From: Prorocentrum cordatum
Taxonomy: Eukaryota; Sar; Dinophyceae; Prorocentrales; Prorocentraceae
Length of the DNA: 64,000 nt
Assembly (NCBI GenBank): GCA_963575745.1
Contig: CAUYUJ010019948.1
Coordinates: 1,090,483-1,154,482, forward strand
Direction: 5' to 3'
Shown: positions 19,905 to 30,444 of the stretch, one piece after another
Layout: each line of letters starts with the position of its first letter
How positions within the stretch are numbered: position 1 is the first letter of the stretch
Made by a program: the position numbers and the translations under genes
Notes under the pieces: generated by a model
Told to the model about the DNA's origin: nothing
What the model saw: the letters and a program-made list of their open reading frames with translations, nothing else
The model's database searches: none

Positions 19905-20007
19905 GGGAACGAAGAATGACATAAAAATGCAAATTCGGAGGCCCGCGCGGATCAGAGAGATCCGCGCGGCCCTCCGAGTTTTATTGTTTATGTCATTGTT
20001 CGTTCCC
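19905..20007. mobile_element. foldback element, family G, near-perfect hairpin
   Basis: The 103-bp element runs from GGGAACGAAGAATGACATAA to TTATGTCATTGTTCGTTCCC. The arms are complementary over about 49 bases with few mismatches and meet at CGCGGATCAGAGAGATCCGCG. Related arms lie at 10280, 10836, 31875-32065 and 55015. Confidence 0.75.
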
Positions 20008-20216
20008 CTGTGGATGTCCTGGTCCGGCGTGTGCGGGTCTACGAGGCCCTGGAGCATTCGCGCATCGCTTGGCCGTTCCCTTCCTCCATGCCGCGCCAGC
20101 TGGGTGGTCGCGCTTGGTGCAGCAAGGTCCTGGTCCCTGCAGCTCGCGGTATAGCCGCCGCGGCATCGTCCCTGGAGTGGGCGGGAGGTCGTTGTCTTCA
20201 CACGGGTTTTTTTTAA

Positions 20217-20360
20217 GTCGGGCATGTCCCAATAAAGGAGGAATATTCAATTATAGTCAGCCTGGGAACGATTCTTGACTATTGTTGACCATGTTTTGAA
20301 CATGTGTTGGCAATTTTCTATTTGTCGTCCAAAATCCGCCGGTAGGAGGACACGCCCTAC
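20217..20360. mobile_element. MITE-like element, family F
   Basis: Inverted ends GTCGGGCATGTCC and GGACACGCCCTAC (one mismatch), AT-rich interior with TATAGTCA and TTGACCATGTTTTGAACATG. It lies at the end of a decayed coding region on the minus strand. Confidence 0.7.
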
Positions 20361-20369
20361 CTGAGGGTA

Positions 20370-21610
20370 GTGTCCCCGTGTCCCATACCACACGTTGCTT
20401 GCATATGCGGCCTCGTGTTGAGGATGGGTTTGGCATGCACGCTGGCACCAGTATGTCCCTGTCAGGCACACGAGGTGCTCCTTCCCATATCGGATCGTGG
20501 GGTCTGTGGTTGTCTCCAACGGAATTGGCCTCCCAGATTTTCGCTTTGCTCTTCGGTGGTACGGCTTTCAGCGTTTGCACCTCTTGCGTAGAACATTTGA
20601 CAGGTAGTGTTTTCGCATACATCAACGCTTTGAACGGCGGTCCGCGAGGACATCCACGACCATGTCTTTGATGTCGCGTTCGCCCATCTTCGAACCACTT
20701 CTGCATCTCGGAGACTTCTTTTTCTGTGCAGAGTAAGACCCGTTTACTTCAAGCGCCATGGATCTTCATCCAGTTGTGGTCTCGCACTCTGTTGCAAGGC
20801 AGGGTTTGATCCACAACCACGCCTGGGGGTCCGATCGTCGGGGACCTCCGCCCAATCCGTGGATACGGATATGTTTGCCCCCCCCAGGTCCTGAGTATAT
20901 CCATGCCCGCCGAGGTCCCCGACGTTCGATCTCTCAGGCGGTGCTTATGGATGAATCCCCGCATGGCATTGGTCATAGGTGTGGTGATGCAGCCACGTGG
21001 CGGTTCCAGCTGTTTTCTCGAGCAGCTCCGCTTCTGGGTGCCGATTCGCGGGGCTTGCAGTTCATCATCGTTGCTGGGTGGTGTTGAGCAGCAGGCTGGG
21101 CATCCTCACTGGTGGTTCTGGTCTCTGGTCTGCAGCTGTCAGCTGGCATTTTGGCGGCATTGCTGCATCGTCACGGTCTCCTTGATTTTGCCGTTCTTGT
21201 ATTGCTTGCAGTCGCGTAGTCCAAGGCCCTCCGCGCATTCCAACACACAGCGGTCGCAGCGTGTAGACGTTGAAGGCTTTCTTGTAGTGAGAGGAAGTCC
21301 CTCATTCACGTACTACACGTTGTGTGTCACACCTTGTTTCGTGGCAGGTCTGGTGCAGGGTGTTGTCCTTCCACGTGTATACACATAGGTGCTTGGAGCT
21401 AGTCTTCGTCCACCCGCGCTCGCAACACAGTCAATGTATTATTATCCAAACCATGCAGCCTCCCGTCAGTTGCGGACCCAGTTGAGAAGGTCCCAGCTTA
21501 TGCTTCTGACTCGTACTTGATGGTTTTCTGCTTGCGTTCGGTGTAACACGTACCGTCGCAGAACGATCTGGCGTTTGCGTTTCCATTGACGTGTTGATTA
21601 TGCCGCGTGT
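20370..21610 (-). pseudogene. decayed coding region, family unknown
   Basis: Several protein-like frames occur on the minus strand, out of register with one another. Near 21270-21150: STRCDRCVLECAEGLGLRDC continuing KQYKNGKIKETVTMQQC, then a stop. Near 21050-20750: EPPRGCITTPMTNAMRGFIH and WGGQTYPYPRIGRRSPTI, ending at a stop. Near 20700-20380: MQKWFEDG, KAVPPKSKAKIWEANS and IWEGAPRVPDRDILVPACMP. Near 21560: SFCDGTCYTERKQKTIKYES, then a stop. The Cys spacing and composition look like real protein, but frames break repeatedly and no splice sites rescue them. This could be a multi-exon gene with several exons, but decay is simpler. Family not recognised. Confidence 0.35.
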
Positions 21611-21644
21611 GTGGCAAGATCCGCAGAAGGTAATTATATATTGT

Positions 21645-21830
21645 GGGAACCCATGCCAACAAACACCCTGCTTGCCTCCAGGGTGCCCTTTGTTTTTTTG
21701 GGTTTTGATGGTTTTGCCATGAAGAGCGTGACGATCCCACACCAAACATCAATGGACGTCATGGGGTCTCAGGGTTGGGTTTCTAGTGGGAAGGTTTCTC
21801 GTGGTCGAGCTCCTACTGTATCGCACAACC
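21645..21830. repeat. dispersed repeat, family H
   Basis: Second long copy of the repeat at 11480: CCATGCCAACAAACACCCTG ... GGGGTCTCAGGGTTGGGTTT. Confidence 0.7.
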
Positions 21831-21839
21831 ACTGCTCCT

Positions 21840-22620
21840 GGCCAGTGTTGTCCTGAGACCGCCGCCGGTGCATCTGATCTGCTCTCCTGGCCTTGCACAG
21901 GAGGTCTATCCACCCATGCACCATCCTGGAGCCAACGATGGACCTGGCCAGGGGTGGTGGGCAGGAGGGGAGGGGAGGGGCAGGCGTCAGGCTGCGGTCG
22001 TGGTGGAGGTCCTGACTCGTGGCTGCGCTTTGATCTGCGTGGACTTTGGATGCAAGTCCGTCGTCTTCGGTTGCCTTCGGGGCGCGCTGCCCTCCTGCCT
22101 CGTGGGGGTCCCACAGACGTGAGGTGGCGGACCGCGCGGTGACCTCGAGACCCCAAGAGATTGACCGCGCGGTCCGTCACCGCACGGGCATGGGACCTCG
22201 GAGGTTCTGGTCGCCCGAGACGTTGAGGACGGCTCGATTCCCAAAACCGTGCCCTGACCCCGAATCCCCACCGACTGACTGCGCGGTGTGGTCACCTCAC
22301 CGCTTAGTGTTCCCCGAGTGTTTGTGCCCTTTCCCCTCGATCTCCGTCTTCTCTCTCCCGCCTGCGCATCCTCCACTCACCCCCTGCCACTGCCGACGCT
22401 TGCGCTCCAACCCCGCCTCGCTCCTCCTTCCCCTCGTCGTCGTCGTCCTCGTCGTCCTCGTCGTCGTCGTCTTCCTTCCCTCGTCCTTATCCCCTGCTTC
22501 AGGATCAGGGCCGCTTTCGGCCGTGGCTTCGGCGCGCGCTGTCACGCTGCCTCCGGCTTGGGGTCTCTCGCGCGGCGCTGCAGAGTGGCCCTCGAGCTGC
22601 CGAGCCATCCGCTTCTGGCT
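21840..22620. other. no gene; family I repeats
   Basis: GC-rich sequence with family I repeats (ACCGCGCGGTGACC and inverted) at 22100-22310 and a short GTCGTC run near 22436-22470. Confidence 0.4.
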
Positions 22621-22820
22621 GACCCCCCTATCGGGCCGAACGAAAGGGGGAGAGAGGGAAAGGGGGGGGGGTACGAGATCTGCTGCATGCAGCTGGCTGC
22701 GGCCTTGCCGCCGGGCCCCTTCCTCGATACATGGGCGCCTCCCAGCGCGGGGAGGCGCCGGGAAAATCAGCTGCGTGAGCTGAGTCTCAAACCCCCCCTT
22801 TGCTATCCCCCCCTTTTGCC
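22620..22820. repeat. dispersed repeat, family B, uninterrupted copy
   Basis: Same block order as at 10546. The site equivalent to the 63.5 kb insertion reads CAGCTGCGTGAGCTGA and is empty. Confidence 0.8.
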
Positions 22821-23509
22821 CGGCCCGACCCTAGTACCCCACGGCGATTTTCTTGGGCCTTGCAGCGCGACGGCAGGAAGAGGGGATGATCGGCGGCGAG
22901 CCCGGGGGGGGGAAGCGAGAACGGGCGGGCCTGCTTAGAGGAGGCTCGGAAGTCCCCCGGCCTTCTGGGAGGTGTCCTGCAGTTGGCAGTGGGGGCGCAC
23001 GTCAAGAAGCCAGATGCTTTTCGTCGGGGTATCCTGGGCTTCTTCGCTCCGCGCGCTGCGCGGTGGCTCTCCGCAGCCGTCGAGGGAGCTGCTGCGCTCA
23101 GGGTGCTCCGGGTTTCCCCTCAGGTGCACCTCGCGAGCGGGTTTTCAGGGTTGGGTTTCTTGCGAGGGTTTCTCATGGCCGCGCCCGCACTGTAAGCCTT
23201 CCTGGAAGACAGACAGAGCCTCTCAGACGACGCGAGGGGTTCTGGAAGTCCCGCCGCCTTCCGGGAAGGAGTTGTCCTTCTCGGTTCCCCCTTCCGCTCG
23301 CCGCCAAGATGGGACGGAAGGAGGAGGTGGAGTCGGAGCAAGATTGCAGACGAGGAGGAGGAGGAGGAGGAGGAGGAGGAGGAGGCGGAGGCGACGCGGC
23401 TCCGGCCGCTGCTTGTCGTGATTGCCGTTATGGGCGATCGCCTTTCTGTTTTAATGGCTGGGCCGTCCTGCAAAAAAATGATGGAATGCAAGGGAGGGGT
23501 TCGGCGGCG

Positions 23510-23700
23510 AGCGAGGGGGGAAGTGAGAAGGAGAAGGCGTTCTCATCGGGCTTGAAAGTCCCCATGCCTTCTGGAAAGTTTCCTAAGCCTTCCCCCGAAG
23601 ACAAGACATGTTTCAAAAGGCGCGATGGTTTCTGAGAAGTCCCGCCGCTTTCTCAGAGGGCCTTCTCCTTCCCACTCTCCTCCCTCGCTCGCAGCCCAGG
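23510..23700. repeat. family A repeat (further copies at 22918-22965 and 23210-23310)
   Basis: AAGGCGTTCTCATCGGGCTT ... TTCCTAAGCCTTCCCCGAAG ... TTTCTGAGAAGTCCCGCCGC ... CTCGCAGCCCA. A short GGA tract is at 23348-23390. Confidence 0.7.
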
Positions 23701-23759
23701 GGTGCAGATGTGGCGAGTGCAATCGAGGGCGTTGAAAACGCCCCTACCCTGGTTTACGA

Positions 23760-24150
23760 GGCGCTGTGCGCCGGACCTCCTGTGGGCTGACAGGGTGAGC
23801 CTTGCATATCGCGCGTGTCGCGCGGCGTCCTGGCGGCTATCTGGCTTTTGGGAGCTCCCAGGAGGTTTACGGACCACGCACTTGTAACCCAGGGTAGGGG
23901 CGTTTTTGCATCCTTGAATGCAAGGATTGGAGAGTAGATCTGCGTTCTCGAGATATCGGGCGGGAGCGGGGCGGCTAGACGGAAGAGAGGGCGGATGGCG
24001 GGGTGAGAACGACCGGCGGGGGTTGAGGAGTGAGGGCGAGGGATGAGTGGGGAAGGGTAGTGGCAAGTCTTGGCGGGTTGAGCTAGTCATGGGCCCGATC
24101 TTTGTCCGGCTTTTTTCGGCTGCCTCATTTGGCGCAATTCAGGCTTATGT
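23760..24150. other. no gene recognised
   Basis: Mixed sequence. CCCCTACCCTGGTTTACGAG and CTTGTAACCCAGGGTAGGGG form a loose inverted pair (23740 and 23880). Confidence 0.35.
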
Positions 24151-24158
24151 TGTTCAGC

Positions 24159-24531
24159 ATGTGGCTCCGCACTCATGTCATATCAGCTGTGCAATATACA
24201 GGGTAAGTATTATATACCAGTCGTGCCCACGCGAAGACCTCTGAGCAGGGGAGCATGAGAGGGAATGAGGGTTCAGGTGTCACCGTTCAACCTCCACCAG
24301 ATGGGGTCTCCTGCTGTGGAGTCCAGTGTCTACGCTTCGCTTCCTGTCTCCCTCTCTCTTTTCCCATCTGTCCCCCCTCACCTGCTCACCTCTACTCATC
24401 ATTTCCGCTTCACTGGCTTTCCTTTTTGCAGAAGTTTCGCATGTCTTGAGGGCACCTCGTCTTGGTATACTTGGAATGACGGCGCCTGGGATGGAACAGC
24501 TAAGATATGCAGGTTGCCCTCTGTCATATGA
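24159..24531 (+). CDS. two small exons around a strongly canonical intron
   Basis: Exon 24159-24202 (MWLRTHVISAVQYTG) joins exon 24432-24531, which reads SFACLEGTSSWYTWNDGAWD then GTAKICRLPSVI and a stop. The join is in phase 2. The intron (24203-24431, 229 nt) has donor CAGG|GTAAGT and acceptor TTTCCTTTTTGCAG, a near-perfect metazoan-style consensus that is unusual beside the GC-AG introns elsewhere in this window. The Trp/Tyr/Asp/Gly-rich second exon is protein-like. I do not recognise a family. The reading of exon 1 is uncertain: another frame also crosses the junction but stops after six codons. More exons may lie upstream, since an AG at 24140-24142 could also begin the exon. Confidence 0.4.
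24203..24431 (+). other. canonical intron GTAAGT ... TTTTTGCAG
   Basis: Donor GTAAGT at 24203-24208. The acceptor AG at 24430-24431 is preceded by a strong pyrimidine tract (CTTTCCTTTTTGC). Confidence 0.5.
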
Positions 24532-24544
24532 ACGTATATCCGTT

Positions 24545-25260
24545 TAGCTAGGTTTTAATTGTACCCGAATAGGGAGTCTTTCCAACTATGAGCATAGTTG
24601 TGGGACAGCGTGCACCCACATAAGAAGCATGAGGTTCATCGCATGTCAAAATGACCGACCAGGCCATCGCATGCCAAGATGATCAGGCCATCGACAGTTG
24701 GAACAACATGTTGGACAATTGTGTGCACATATTTGCAAGTCTCATGCCCTCGTCAGCCCATCAATGAAATTTTGTTATCGGTAGTGAGCTGTCCTTGCAA
24801 AAGTGGACCAAACATGATATGATATATTGTCGAAGACGCATGTGATTCTTAACCGCCGTTCCTCTGCGTTTTGGAAACGCAGGAATTGTGAAATGTCTAG
24901 CGAAGGTCGGGCCGGACTAGTGGACCTGGTTTTCCTCAAGCTGTTGCGGAAGCGACGGGGTGGAACATTGGGGATGGTGCCATGCTGGTGTTGCATATGG
25001 GTCATTCCCATACCTTCTTTTTATACGGATTACTGCCTCGTGGGGCCATTTTGGCCTTGTCCAGAGCCGTGTTGAGGTCTTTTGGACAGTCTGGCGCCTG
25101 CGGAGGCCGTATTGACCTTCCCCCATGTACACGGCAGTCTTTTCTTGTGTTTCGTGAATTCGAAGTGGACTCGACACGGACTCGACGATTTCGTTAGGAT
25201 TTCGACATGGATGTGACACGGATGGCTGGCGCGATGGGATTGACGAGGTCCCCCAAATCG
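24545..25260. other. no confident gene; possible decayed minus-strand frame
   Basis: AT-richer than its surroundings. A minus-strand frame near 25170-24780 reads ETQEKTAVYMGEGQYGLRRR and, in another register, RRLRITCVFDNISYHVWSTF. These may be fragments of an old gene. Confidence 0.25.
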
Positions 25261-25261
25261 A

Positions 25262-25455
25262 TGGCGAGCCTGGGGGGAAGTGAGAAGGGGCGGGTGTTCT
25301 CAGAAGGCTCGTAAGTGCCCCGACCTTCTGAACAGTTGTCCAGGCCTTCCCCGAAGACAAAGCAAATGTCTCAGAAGGCCGAAGCGTTTCTGAGAAGCCC
25401 CCCCGCCTTCTGAGAAGGCCTTCTCTTTCTCACTTCCCCCCCTCGCTCGCCGCCG
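25262..25455. repeat. family A repeat
   Basis: GTGTTCTCAGAAGGCTCGTA ... CCGACCTTCTGAACAGTTGT ... AAATGTCTCAGAAGGCCGAA ... CCCGCCTTCTGAGAAGGCCT ... CTCGCCGCCG: one of the best-preserved copies. Confidence 0.8.
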
Positions 25456-25914
25456 GTGCAACATAGAAAGGACTTGTTCCCCGAATGGCGGAGGGAGGAG
25501 AAGCGACATCAGCACGACCAGGGGGCCCGCTTCCAACGAGGAGGTCAACGATGCCTGCCCGAGACGGAGGCTGGGTGTGTCTCGAGCGAGAGGGGGGCAC
25601 CACACCACCAGGGAGACCCCCTTTGCCTCCTCGTATCTCCTCGCCCTGGTGGTGTTGGTGTCGCCTTTCCTTGATCCTCGAATGTCTGCGTACTTCGCCT
25701 CCGCTTTCGCCAGCTGCCCGCCTCTTCCCGTCCCCCCCCCCCAGCGGGCCGCCGTACGCGGCCGCCGGGCCAGAAGGAGCGGCCCCCGCGCGCCTGGCTC
25801 CCTGGGAGGAGCGAGGCAGTGGAGGGAGGCCCTCTGGGCCCTCAGAGGACGGGGGGAAGGGCAGGGCAAAGAGTAGGGGGAAGGGCGGGGGTGGGGGGGG
25901 AAAGGTGGGGAGGA

Positions 25915-26375
25915 AGGTGGCGGAGGAGGAGGAGGAAGAGGATGAGGATGGGGAGGAGGAGGAGGAGGAGGAGGAGGGAGGAGGAGGAGGAGGAGGAGGA
26001 CGAGGAGGATGAGACGGAGGATGAGGAGGATGCGGAGGAGGAGGAGGAGGAGAAGGAGGGGAGGGAGGGAGGAGGGAGGAGGGAGGGAGGGAGGGAGGGA
26101 GGGAGGGAGGGAGGGAGGGGGGGGAGGGGGGAGGAGGAGGGAGGAGGAGGAGGAGGAGGAGGAGGAGGAGGAGGAGGAGGAGGAGGAGGAGGAGGAGGAG
26201 GAGGAGGAGTTGGGGCTGGAGACGAGCAGGGGAGTCAAAGGCCCGGGGGGACGAAGATGCTGCGGAGCGAACGCGTGCAGTAGCGGGAGGAAGATCAGCA
26301 GCGGGGAGGGGCAGCAGGAGGGGGAGGAGGAGGAGGAGGAGGAGGAGGAGGAGGAGGAGGAGGAGGAGGAGGCTC
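25915..26375. repeat. (GGA)n / (GGGA)n arrays
   Basis: GGA units at 25915-26215 including a (GGGA)n run at 26075-26118, and a second tract at 26318-26373. G-quadruplex-prone. Poly-Glu, poly-Gly and poly-Ser frames are artefacts. Confidence 0.95.
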
Positions 26376-27130
26376 CCCCATTGACACCGTTCGCCCAGGT
26401 GATGATGATGATGTTAGCCTTGACCACCAGAAAGACTTTCGAGCGCTAGAACAAAGTACCGTACCTAAACTCGAGGGTTTTCACATGTCGGGCCCCGGTA
26501 GACACTCGTCCGACACTGTTTCGACCCGCTTTCGACACTTTTCCGGGTGCTCGAACTTATTGCTGGGAGATGGTCCTTGAGTGCGATGGGAGCAACATAA
26601 AGCAGTGAGCCCGTTTTACAAGTAAGGGGACTGTTGTTGCTGTGCGCACCGACGTGGTTCATGTGCGAACTTCCGTGGAGAGTGTGCCCCCAGATGCGAG
26701 TGCAGGTCGTATGGTTACTGGTATGTGCCTTCCCTTCCCCCCTTCGGCGTTGGAGACGTCCACCCCTCCCTTTAGAGTCTTCTCTTCTCCCCCCCCGTGC
26801 CCCCTCTCCCTCGCGCCCCTCCCTGCCCCCTCTCCTCCCTTTACCTTCCATTTCCCCTTTGCTCTCCTTGTTCGGTGGACTGAGGCATGCTAGGAGCTCG
26901 GCGGCGAGAGGAGAAGGAGCACTTGCACAAGCGTCTGCTTGTGGGTCTGCAGGTCGACGCTCCAGGTGGGGGCCCGAAACTCGCGGGGGGGAGAGCCCGA
27001 TCCGACACCGGTGGTCCATCAGCGCCGACAGCCGCACAGCGTGGCGTGGAGCACGTGCGTGTTGCCGTGGTGCGGTGTTGCCGTGAGTCGTGGAGCACTG
27101 GCGTGTGGCCATGAGCCGCACACAGGAAGC
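26375..27130. other. no gene recognised
   Basis: Unique-looking sequence with a C/T-rich block (26730-26880). No supported exon. Confidence 0.35.
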
Positions 27131-27135
27131 CTTGA

Positions 27136-27330
27136 GACGGGGTCAATGCAAACGGGGGTCAGCCAGAGCGCCCGATCTTGCAGGATCCTGCAGAGCGAGG
27201 GTCGCACTGTCCTGGACTTGGGTGCAGGATCTTGCAGGATCCTGCAGGATCCTTCGCATTGACCCGGGTTTGGGCGCAGGATCTTGCAGGAGTTTGCAGG
27301 AGTCTGCACGGCCTCACTGGCCCGGATCTG
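27136..27330. repeat. dispersed repeat, family J (GCAGGATCTTGCAGGATC)
   Basis: GGTCAATGCAAACGGGGGTC and several TTGCAGGATCCTGCAG units. The first part matches 7148-7240. Confidence 0.65.
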
Positions 27331-28250
27331 GATTGACCCTTGTCGGAAGATCCCCGAGCGCAGTGTGGCGTGTTGCCGTGCGGCAGGGTGCAGTGGCCAC
27401 CATGAAGAAAACGGGCTATGAGGGAGCTTGACCCACTGTTTTTTCGCTGTTCTCGGGCAGGCCGCCAGAAGAAGACGATTCAGGAGAGCCGGTCTTGGGG
27501 GAACGCCCCAGAATGCAGGACACTGCAGGACCAGTTTTTCTCGAACGCCAGTGCCAGGGTGCATTGGTCACCGCCCATCCTGCCGTGTGCAGGTCCGCGG
27601 GACTGTCCCGGCTAGATAAATGGCACGGAACCAGTTCCACACGGAGCAAGAACAGCCATGGCAGAGCGCTTTTTGAACTCGGTGTCCGCCACCAGTGTCT
27701 CTGCGTTTCTTGATCAGCGTGGGGGGGCGAGGGGGCTACCCTCCCGCATTCCCCCCCGGCGGGGGTTGCCTCGCCTCGTCGGCGCGGCGTACTGGGTCTG
27801 TTCGAGTGTTTGCCGGCGGGAGGGCGACCCCCCTGCGCTCATTGAGTAGCTCGGGGCATCTGATGTGGACATGGGGCTCGTCGATGTGTGGACGTGAACG
27901 GTGCGCCTGTGAGTCTCACAGCTACGGAATTCTGTTGGGGCGCATCCACCGATGTTTCGTTGTGGTGGGTCCCTCTTTGACCTCGCCGTCTTCGGTGAAC
28001 CCTCTCATTCACTCATCCCTGCGTCTCCTGAGCAGGGTCGCGAATAGCATACATACACGTAAACATGTCCAACGTCAACATATCTACATGCGTATATGTG
28101 TGCCTATACATGTGTATAGAGAGATCGTGCTGACATCGAAGACGCCTGCGGTGAATCACCGCGCCAGCCGAACGTGGCGACCAGAGCTCGGCCAAGCTAC
28201 CGAACTATGAGTTCAGCCAGCTGTTGCGGACACTCTTTGGAAGACACGTT
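27330..28250. other. no confident gene
   Basis: A 63-codon frame at 27658-27849 starting MAERFLNSVSATSVSAFLDQ is the most protein-like piece. Nothing supports splice sites or a start. Confidence 0.25.
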
Positions 28251-28254
28251 GGGG

Positions 28255-28345
28255 AGAAGAGAAAGAGGAAGGTGAGGAGAAAGAGGAAATACTAAGAGGA
28301 GGAGGCGGAGGAGGAGGAGGAAGAAGAGGAGGAGGAGGAGGCGTC
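28255..28345. repeat. (GGA)n tract
   Basis: GGA/GAA-rich, directly beside the CCTCTTGG array that follows. Confidence 0.8.
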
Positions 28346-28990
28346 TTTTGGAGCCTCATGGCTTTCTCGGGGCCTCCTGGGAGCTTCCTGGGGGCCTCTT
28401 GGAGGCCTCTCGGGGGCTTCTTTGGGCCTCTTGGGAGCCTTTGGGGCTCCTTGGGAGGCTCTTTGGTCTGTCTGTCAGCGTTCCTGGCCCGTCTGACGCC
28501 TTTGGAGGCCATCTTCGGGGCCTCTCTGGGCCGACTTCGGGCCCAGATGAGGTGCCTCAGGGCTGTATTGGAAGCTGCCTTGGGTGTGCCTTGGAGGTCT
28601 CCTGGGCCGTTATGGGGCCCTCTTGGGGCTTCTTTGGGGACCTCTTGGGCCGTCAGCGGGCCGTCTTGGAGACCCCGTGGGCGCACATGGGGCCATACTA
28701 GTGGTTTCTGGGTCCGTCTTGCGCAGTCGGAATGCGGAGCATGGGCAAACACCGAACTCCTCCAACCACGCAAGGAGCATCGATAGTTTAAGCCTCTTCG
28801 GACTTTCCTGGAGATCCTCTTGGAGGCCTTTCGGGCCGTCCTGCAAGCCTCGGCCGTCTTGGGTGATCTTGAGGCCATCTTTGAGGGCATCTCGGGCCGT
28901 CATGGATGCATCTTGTGGCCATCTTGGGCTATGGCAGCCGTCTCGGAGACCAGCTTGTTTGTCTTGGAGGCCACCTTAGGGCTGTTGTCC
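28345..28990. repeat. CCTCTTGGGG-type tandem array
   Basis: Irregular units of the form GGGGCCTCTTGGAGGCCTCT and CCGTCTTGG. It abuts a GGA tract on its left. Confidence 0.75.
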
Positions 28991-29169
28991 ATGGCCAGAC
29001 CGACGAGATACTAAGTTTCGGCGGCTTTCAAGTCGCACCCGCGGGTTGGGCCGAATACATTTGGGAATGCATTAAGTAACCAACAACTATTTAAGATCTG
29101 GCACGCTGTGCTAGCCACAGGGGGCGGCGGATATAGTGAGTTGCGGCCCATTCCGCCACCAGGCCCAGG

Positions 29170-29830
29170 CTGTAAGTCAGATGCCTCTTGGGTGCCTGTG
29201 GGGATCTGCTGGGAGGCCTCGCGGAAGCCTCTTGGAGGCGGGGTTGGCGGTGCTTCTGGGCCTGCTGAGTACCTCTTGAATGCTTCTTGGGGTCTGATTT
29301 GGGCCTCTTGGGGGGCTCCCAGAGTTCTGGGGTCCCTTGAGTGCCTGCTAGCGGTCTCGGGGATCATCTTGGGGCAGAGAGCGCGAATTGCCGTGTGGAT
29401 TTCCTCATGTCAAGAGGGGCCGCCTTGGGGACTCTTGGGTCCCTCTTGTCTTGGGTCCCTCTTGGGTCCCTCTTGCGCTGTCTTGGTGCGAGATTGGGTG
29501 CCTCCTCGGTCGTCCTGGGCAGTCAGCAGCCCGAAAGGTCGAGCACGCCCAACTCCCGCAAGAATCACGGGGGAATCGAGCATCCTGGTTCCTCGGGGCC
29601 CTCCTGGGCCCCCTCCGAGGGTGCGCCGATGACGACGACGAGGACGAGGAGGAGGAGGAGGAGGAGGAGTAGGAGGAGGCGGAGGCGGAGGAGGAGGAGG
29701 CGGAGGAGGAAGAGGAGAAGGAGGAGAAAAAGGATGAGGAGGAGGAGGAGGAGGAGAAGGAGGAGGAGGGACGCCCCGGGGGCCTCTTGGGGGGCTTCTT
29801 GGGCCCTCCCGGGCGCCTCGAAGCTGCCAG
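29170..29830. repeat. CCTCTTGGG array enclosing a (GGA)n tract
   Basis: Array units at 29170-29620 and 29775-29830 flank GGA/GGAGGC units at 29635-29770. On the minus strand, 29830-29965 reads PDHISFANASPAAGGGRGPP and could be a short exon (low support). Confidence 0.7.
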
Positions 29831-29994
29831 GGGCGAAGGCCTGGCCGGCTCCGCGCGCGCAGCACGCGGGCGCAGCCGCCCGACGCGCAGGGCATCCCCC
29901 TGGGGCCCCGAGGGCGGCCCGCGCCCTCCGCCCGCCGCAGGCGACGCGTTCGCGAAGCTGATATGATCGGGCGGCCGCTGCCTCTCGCCCACCT

Positions 29995-30192
29995 CCTTCC
30001 TCCTCCGCCTCCTCCTCCGCCTCCTCCTCCGCCTCCTCCTCCGCCTCCTCCCTCCCTCCGCCTCCCTCCTCCTCCTCTCCTCCTCCCTCTCTCTCCTCCT
30101 CCTCCTCCCCTCTCCTCCTCCCTCTCTCCTCCTCCGCCTTCTCCTCCTCCTCCTCCTCCTCCTCCTCCTCCTCCTCCTCCTCCTCCTCCCGG
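29995..30192. repeat. (TCC)n / CCGCCTCCT array
   Basis: Pyrimidine array of about 200 bases, including a CCGCCTCCTCCT 12-mer repeated four times at its left end. Confidence 0.9.
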
Positions 30193-30278
30193 GCGGCCCG
30201 AGGCACGGGCCTGGGGGGGGGCGGGGCGCGTTGGGCGTGCCCAGGCCGCCCCCCACCCGCTCTACGCCTCGTCCCTCG

Positions 30279-30345
30279 CTGCGAAGGCCTTACGGCCTGC
30301 GCCGCCGACCCTGACGGGGGACGTCGACGACGACGACGACGGTCT
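30279..30345. repeat. family K module (second copy) plus (GAC)n
   Basis: GCGAAGGCCTTACGGCCTGC and GCCGCCGACCCTGA followed by GACGTCGACGACGACG, nearly identical to 9360-9424. A GCATTG-type repeat follows at 30360-30445. Confidence 0.7.
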
Positions 30346-30444
30346 TTTTGGCCTCGCTTCACGACACCGCACGCATTGCGTTTCTTGGCTTCGCATTGTT
30401 TCGCATGATGTTGCGTTGCTCCGTATAGCTTTGCGCCACACAGC

